Part shown: positions 61,701 through 64,000 of the stretch, one piece after another
Position numbering within the stretch: position 1 is the stretch's first letter
Layout of the letters: every line of letters begins with the position of its first letter
Assembly: GCA_945910005.1 (NCBI GenBank)
Contig: OX246746.1
Location: 30,375,659-30,439,658 of the forward strand
From: Isoperla grammatica
Lineage: Eukaryota; Arthropoda; Insecta; Plecoptera; Perlodidae
Length of the DNA: 64,000 bases
Reading direction: 5' to 3'
The notes under the pieces: generated by a model
The model's database searches: none
The model's input: the letters and a program-made list of their open reading frames with translations, nothing else
What the model was told of the DNA's origin: nothing
Translations under genes and position numbers: made by a program

Positions 61701-63296
61701 TTCATGAATGTAGGGATGATTCGCCAGGAGACATGCAGAGCTGCTGGGTAACACTGCAAACCTTGTAAATACTAAATGATTTTCAATCATTCAATGATTT
61801 ATTATGTTAGTCAGAGATTTGCTCCTAATGAACAAGGTGCCTGTTAGAAGACACTATCCATTTTGTATTTAAATATTTATTGGAGATGAACGAAGTTAGT
61901 CGAATCACCGAGTTGGACTGTTTGTTTTTCTAGGCAAGTAAGTTCGTTCAACGTTTTCATCACGACCGTAAGACGAAGCTGGGCCTCATACTGGACAGCG
62001 AGCGTTGGAAGCAGGCAGACGTCCCCACCGAGTTTCAATCCTTGGTGAATCATATTATAGACACGGGACAGTTTGCGATCACCAAACCCGAGACCGGGAT
62101 ACACGATACGAAACCTGCCAACGTGCTGGTTATCGGAGAGGAGAAGTTTGCCGTTGTCGGGTAAGACTCTGTGACGACGAGTAGATAACCGCGAGTGTGG
62201 CGTTGTTTAGTTTTTATAAGCCTTTGCTGATTTATTCATGTGGGTGCATGTCACAACAGCATGCGTTCATTGTAACTTTTTAACGGATACATAAGAAGCT
62301 AAATTTTTGTTTTATTACTTAAATAGAGACATTGATTTACCTATAGCATTTGATTTGTTGTTGGTGATTGATTTCATTTGTTGGATGATTTCAAAATTTG
62401 TGTTTTGCAGTGCAATTACAAAATTAATAAATACAGCTACTTTGTAGTGTAATGAATAGGCCTATCCTTTACCATGGCTATTGGAAATCATTAGATGGCA
62501 TGCAAAAGTGTAAACAAATGTTGCATGATCCACTTTTCTTTGATATCTTACTTGTTAACAGTTGCATGACAAATGTTTCAACAGTTATTTTGTCTTTGAT
62601 TAGTCCAAACCACGTTATGGCTATCTGAATCTATTCTATGAATATCTTATTGAAAATACTCAAAATGTTATTTTTATTTGTTAATTCATTTTTTGTATCG
62701 TTTGTTTTTCATGGCAAGAGGTGGTAGGCTATATAGCTGAAACACACTCATGTAACTTAATGAGATGTACATTGTTTCAGTTTTTACTTGGATGCTGTTG
62801 TTCTGATGTTGCAATACTGTGTTTCCTGATGTTCCAGTACGGCATTGTTGCTGCTAAAGATGGTGGTGGAATATTGCGTCTGTGCTTCGGACCTAGTCGT
62901 GATGGCTCCCAACTTGTGTCGGAATCTGGCGGAGCTTCTGCAGTTGTTCAACTCTCGGTGTTGCCAGCTGGTGCTGGGGGCCGGAGCCCTTCATGTGGCT
63001 GGCTTGAAGACAATCACCAGTACGAATCTAGTCCTGGCTTCGAGAGCTCTCCAGCTAGTCCTGTGGCTCTTGCCCCACATACGAGAGCATTTCCGAGGTC
63101 TTCTGCAGCATGGGCAAACCTATCGCCACGGTTCTGGAGTCAATGTTCTCGATGCCGTCACCAAGGACGTGGACAGTCATGTCAAAGAGATCCAGGGGAA
63201 GGTGGTGTCCATCGTAAATAATCTCGTGACGGGCCAGCTTAGTCATTGGGACGCCAAGCCTCCAGTACCTTCGCAAGCATTCAGGAACATTTCCAA
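42613..63296 (+). CDS. VPS54: VPS54, GARP complex subunit, twelve exons (5' and 3' ends missing)
   Basis: VPS54 with VPS51-53 forms GARP, which tethers endosome-derived vesicles at the trans-Golgi network. Twelve exons join in frame to 868 codons; animal VPS54 has about 950-1000 residues. In order: a Cys/His segment (REKHC, GGSYVCRYGYNGVC, HVYKHH); WTVYSGSQNLPAVLNDP; RDFFTKLWGDSFV; SEVPKIFTEPS; LSHYLDVVEVQIAHQ and SEAFFQAMTS (VPS54 N domain); LKLMATVHQTQP; HSFRHLGSQL; then the C-terminal Vps54-like domain with KFVQRFHHDRKTKLGLILDS, ERWKQADVP, NSRCCQLVLGAGALHVAGLK and KPPVPSQAFRNIS. All junction phases agree. The first exon found starts inside a codon, so at least one 5' exon is upstream, and the last donor sends the frame beyond the window. 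Introns hold many transposons. Confidence 0.96.
43010..43132 (+). CDS. VPS54: VPS54 exon B
   Basis: 41 codons, phase 0 both sides, TTTACAG ... AGA|GTGAGT. Encodes RDFFTKLWGDSFVEKVDIPK and HFEAYLKKIGR. Confidence 0.95.
43259..43702. mobile_element. hAT-type MITE in a TA repeat
   Basis: 18-bp TIRs TAGGGCTGCCCAACGATA and complement at the two ends, with an interior rich in TATCGATATCG. It sits inside an (AT)n run, so the 8-bp duplication cannot be delimited. The TAGGGNTG start is typical of hAT elements. Confidence 0.85.
43740..44575 (-). mobile_element. LINE reverse-transcriptase 3' fragment, frameshifted
   Basis: Minus-strand pieces in order: ISQEKSELVTTKRR, ESFNCLGSMIF, LGVTKNDRIRSSVIRERLGV, RLERERLYWFGHPV, frameshift, KRMDLTRIPRREFE, KVGRPRDKWMNQIKD and NREREWRELL-like NRERWRELLN. 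This is the post-RT C-terminus of a non-LTR element (YLGS..., R-IR...GV, W-GH..RM, GRPR.RW). The adjoining (AT)n may be its 3' tail. Confidence 0.8.
44935..46674. mobile_element. Kolobok-type non-autonomous element with about 460-bp TIRs
   Basis: Flanked by TTAA on both sides (44931-44934, 46675-46678). Ends are AGGCCCACTAAACCCTCAG and the complement of AGGCCCACTAAACC. The arms (44935 to about 45395 and about 46210 to 46674) are long reverse complements. They include CTACGCGCTACTCGCTGCAT near the outside and GGAATTCTGATTTTTAAAGC near the inside. TTAA target sites with AGG-starting TIRs point to Kolobok (T2-like) rather than piggyBac. No transposase is seen; the similar 72-codon frames in the two arms are mirror images. 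Confidence 0.82.
46725..46827 (+). CDS. VPS54: VPS54 exon C
   Basis: 103 bases = 34 codons + 1; TTTCCAG ... CATG|GTAAGT. Encodes RYRKHARMNASSTKTASNAE and ILQHFPHLRVPRYH. Confidence 0.95.
47459..47637 (+). CDS. VPS54: VPS54 exon D
   Basis: 179 bases = 2 + 59 codons; TTTCTATAG ... AAG|GTTTGG. Encodes LFDLSEVPKIFTEPSLDL and SRQSGKLLQEK. Confidence 0.94.
47861..48147. repeat. 71-bp tandem repeat, four copies, in VPS54 intron
   Basis: Unit with CTCTGCAGTGATAGCAGGTG, GAGGTTTGTTTGCCGTCTAC and CCCCGTTGCAGTC recurs every 71 bp from about 47863. Copies are nearly identical. Confidence 0.93.
49641..49735. repeat. (TC)n then (AC)n microsatellite
   Basis: TC dinucleotides to about 49697, then ACACAC tracts interrupted by CCTT. 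Confidence 0.95.
50034..50288. repeat. (GCGTGT)n microsatellite
   Basis: About 250 bp of alternating purine-pyrimidine GCGTGT hexamers. Every frame is open, so several spurious ORFs occur. Confidence 0.97.
51242..51384 (+). CDS. VPS54: VPS54 exon E
   Basis: 143 bases = 47 codons + 2; CTTCAG ... TTGCG|GTAAAC. Encodes LSHYLDVVEVQIAHQVAHKS and EAFFQAMTSHDALMEQL, continuing directly from KLLQEK of exon D. Confidence 0.96.
51481..52292. mobile_element. hAT-type non-autonomous element, 8-bp TSD
   Basis: Ends TAGTGGTGTAGAACGATATC and the complement of TAGTGGTGTCAAACGATA. Perfect 8-bp target duplication TTAAGTAT at 51473-51480 and 52293-52300. The interior has TATCGATATCG blocks and a C14 tract at about 51676; no transposase. 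Confidence 0.92.
52594..52693 (+). CDS. VPS54: VPS54 exon F
   Basis: 100 bases = 1 + 33 codons; TTTCTAG ... AAG|GTAAAG. Encodes ERTHHIDQSLVRDSLDILRL and ERARCSNLVVHQK. Confidence 0.94.
52777..53154 (+). CDS. VPS54: VPS54 exon G
   Basis: 126 codons, phase 0; TTCCAG ... CAG|GTCAGT. Encodes LKLMATVHQTQPMIQLLLST, VHSFRHLGSQLLEMERMIDK and DLNRPLVENQQVLEGDKLVS. Confidence 0.97.
53871..54118 (+). CDS. VPS54: VPS54 exon H
   Basis: 248 bases = 82 codons + 2; TTCCCAG ... GT|GTAAGT. Encodes LADQ-like LGDQLQNLALHDWILLLENT and LRLINRVKVVHDVMRRAGDV. Confidence 0.94.
54546..55337. mobile_element. hAT-type non-autonomous element, 8-bp TSD
   Basis: TIRs TAGGGATGTCAACGATTA and complement of TAGGGATGTCAAACGATTA. 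Perfect 8-bp duplication GTTACGGT at 54538-54545 and 55338-55345. The interior begins with repeated AATCGATTA words. Confidence 0.94.
55595..56873. mobile_element. hAT-type element carrying a LINE fragment, 8-bp TSD
   Basis: TIRs CAGTCTTGGGTAA and TACCCAAGACTG, subterminal GTTACTTT/AAAGTAATG repeats, and perfect 8-bp duplication ATTATATA (55587-55594, 56874-56881). Non-autonomous, nested inside the 4.1-kb element. Confidence 0.93.
55865..56269 (+). pseudogene. Non-LTR reverse transcriptase fragment
   Basis: Open frame NTKYLGIIIDCHLRWDTHSK, ITNKLSQMTYIFYRLRNIL, ALVQTTLQYGIIGWGG, LTAQKRILKVIL. This is the KYLG...L.W..H...I..K / LQYGI..WG / QKRI pattern of jockey-like RT C-termini. It lies inside the 55595-56873 hAT element and is truncated at both ends. 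Confidence 0.8.
57189..57436. mobile_element. Small MITE
   Basis: Outer inverted pair TTACATGGGCC / GGCCCATGTAA (11 bp perfect) and an inner pair CCAGCCACAATTTTTGGCAT / complement of TACCGAAAATTGTGGTTAGG. About 250 bp, no coding capacity. Confidence 0.65.
58595..58794. repeat. Near-perfect palindrome, 83-bp arms
   Basis: Arms 58595-58677 and 58711-58794 are reverse complements with one or two mismatches, separated by about 33 bp. Each arm holds TACACGAAGGTAAGCTG, which contains the splice-donor consensus AAG|GTAAGC (on + in the right arm, on - in the left). Confidence 0.92.
59691..59871 (+). CDS. VPS54: VPS54 exon I
   Basis: 181 bases = 1 + 60 codons; CCTATAG ... TGG|GTATGT. Encodes DPADSFLSADEHARVLLKLT, DLLTSVCDYAHERVAQLVTT and a Gln/Asn-rich end. 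The donor is duplicated by a transposon target site. Confidence 0.94.
59880..60364. mobile_element. hAT-type MITE inserted at a VPS54 splice donor
   Basis: Perfect 18-bp TIRs TAGGGATGTCATAGGGTA. The 8-bp duplication GTATGTAG at 59872-59879 and 60365-60372 is exactly the first eight bases of the intron. The interior is GC-rich with TACCCGGGTTAC-like words and a G run at about 60237-60260. Confidence 0.95.
60533..61240. mobile_element. hAT-like element with 5-bp TSD
   Basis: Perfect 15-bp TIRs CAGTGTTCTCCCCAG; flanks share GTAAG (60528-60532, 61241-61245). Ends extend to CCGGGCGGTAGCCCGCCCGG, a strong hairpin at about 61196-61217. The 5-bp duplication suggests the hAT5 group. Confidence 0.8.
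61406..61549 (+). CDS. VPS54: VPS54 exon J
   Basis: 48 codons, phase 0; CTTGCAG ... CAG|GTAACA. Encodes SENSYWLVDKATAAQVRDLA and EVVCGRASTALRSAFKVQ. Confidence 0.95.
61934..62160 (+). CDS. VPS54: VPS54 exon K
   Basis: 227 bases = 75 codons + 2; TTTCTAG ... GG|GTAAGA. Encodes ASKFVQRFHHDRKTKLGLIL, DSERWKQADVPTEF and NVLVIGEEKFAVVG, a conserved core of the VPS54 C-terminal domain. Confidence 0.97.
62838..63296 (+). CDS. VPS54: VPS54 exon L (last in window)
   Basis: 459 bases; GTTCCAG ... CCAA|GTAAGC. Encodes TALLLLKMVVEYCVCASDLV, LLQLFNSRCCQLVLGAGALH, AVTKDVDSHVKEIQGKVVSI and PPVPSQAFRNIS(K). The TAA read across the donor is not the stop: VPS54 continues about 90 residues past this point and the phase fits a lysine split AA|R. 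Confidence 0.96.
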
Positions 63297-63972
63297 GTAA
63301 GCTGTGTTTATTATGCTAGCATTCAGTATTTATGCTTGGGTAGTCATCCCTTTCTACTTAGTCTTTTCTAGACTTATTGGTGCATTTATAATTTATCTAA
63401 TTTATCACTTAATCTTAACTAATTAATTATAATTTATCTCAATAAATTAATTAATTGTAATTAAACTCAATTAATTAATTAGTTGCGTGAGCGTTGTAAC
63501 GGCTGGACGAAAAAAGGGGAAGACACAACAGCCTTCGCTCTGCGAGATAATATTATGATATGATATAATGATCGGCGATAACTGATTAGTGATTAGTGAT
63601 TACTGATTACTAGGGCTAGGATGTTCAGGACCTTTCAAAGTGAGTAAAAGGCAGGCAAATAGTAGGCCTACCTTTAAAACAGCAAAAAAGGACCTATTGA
63701 ATTTAATCGAATTCTATTGGTTTAATTATACTTTCAGTATTGTTTTATTAAATTAATTCAGTTACACCAATATATTTTTGTGGAAAAATCAATATATTTT
63801 CGTGGGGGGGGGGGGGGGGGAATAGTTTTGTCGATGTATCAACCACAATTGAAGAAAAATTAAAAACATAATTTTATCTTTTTAATTTCATTTCACATTT
63901 AAGAAAAACGTACGTATTATAAATTATTTCATTGTGTCGTTTTGCATCCGTTTTAGCAAATTATATCAAAAT
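63297..63972 (+). other. VPS54 intron
   Basis: Contains a TTAATTAA-rich stretch at 63415-63485 and a poly-G run at 63805-63820. Confidence 0.6.
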
Positions 63973-64000
63973 TAGGGATGACATCGGGTATCCGGGTATC
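63973..64000. mobile_element. Left end of another hAT-type element, cut by the window
   Basis: TAGGGATGACATCGGGTATC matches 16 of 18 terminal bases of the 59880 element (TAGGGATGTCATAGGGTA) and continues with a similar CCGGGT word. Confidence 0.6.

Noticed and set aside
63289..63300. TAA after NISK as the VPS54 stop codon
   Set aside because: It overlaps a good donor (AA|GTAAGC), and family members continue about 90 residues beyond this conserved point.

Overview
This is metazoan nuclear DNA: intron-containing genes with GT-AG splice sites, tRNA-derived SINEs, non-LTR retroposon pieces, many cut-and-paste DNA transposons and long simple repeats. Nothing looks prokaryotic, viral or organellar. 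The proteins fit an invertebrate. The GPA2 sequence reads more like lophotrochozoan or ecdysozoan hormones than vertebrate ones, but the species cannot be named from this window.

Three genes can be read. (1) GPB5, the thyrostimulin beta subunit, lies on + at 2713-5417 with two coding exons; its start-codon exon was not found. (2) GPA2, the thyrostimulin alpha subunit, lies on - at 20796-23086. It is complete in three coding exons and encodes 124 residues. The two subunits of one heterodimeric cystine-knot hormone are therefore neighbours, tail to tail, about 15.4 kb apart. (3) VPS54, a subunit of the GARP tethering complex, lies on + from 42613 past the right part of the window. Twelve consecutive exons give 868 codons in frame; the first exon(s) and the last about 90 residues are missing.

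Layout. 1-330 is a CTA microsatellite. 438-2190 is a large fold-back element made of inverted 62-bp repeats. 2411-2890 holds a 165-bp tandem triplication covering half of the first GPB5 exon. 7770-9500 is a minisatellite. 9707-12000 is an inverted/tandem repeat element, followed by a TTTA array and a 147-bp satellite-like array up to 13350. 13673-13978 is a snap-back palindrome. 18401-19096 is a PIF/Harbinger deletion derivative that keeps a MADF (Myb/SANT-like) remnant. GPA2 follows, with an array of 14 CACGTG E-boxes about 2.1 kb upstream of its start codon. 26690-27915 is simple repeats. 29802-33420 is a 54-bp array of about 67 units. 34660-35345 is a LINE 3' end. 35350-42600 is mostly unexplained DNA that probably contains the VPS54 promoter and first exon(s). 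The VPS54 introns hold at least six hAT-type elements, one Kolobok-type element, a 4.1-kb long-TIR element and three LINE fragments.

Together, the left half encodes both chains of a secreted glycoprotein-type hormone and the right half an unrelated housekeeping trafficking gene. All transposon boundaries with target-site duplications were read directly from the sequence. Family names for transposons rest on TIR and target-site features and are less certain than the gene calls.
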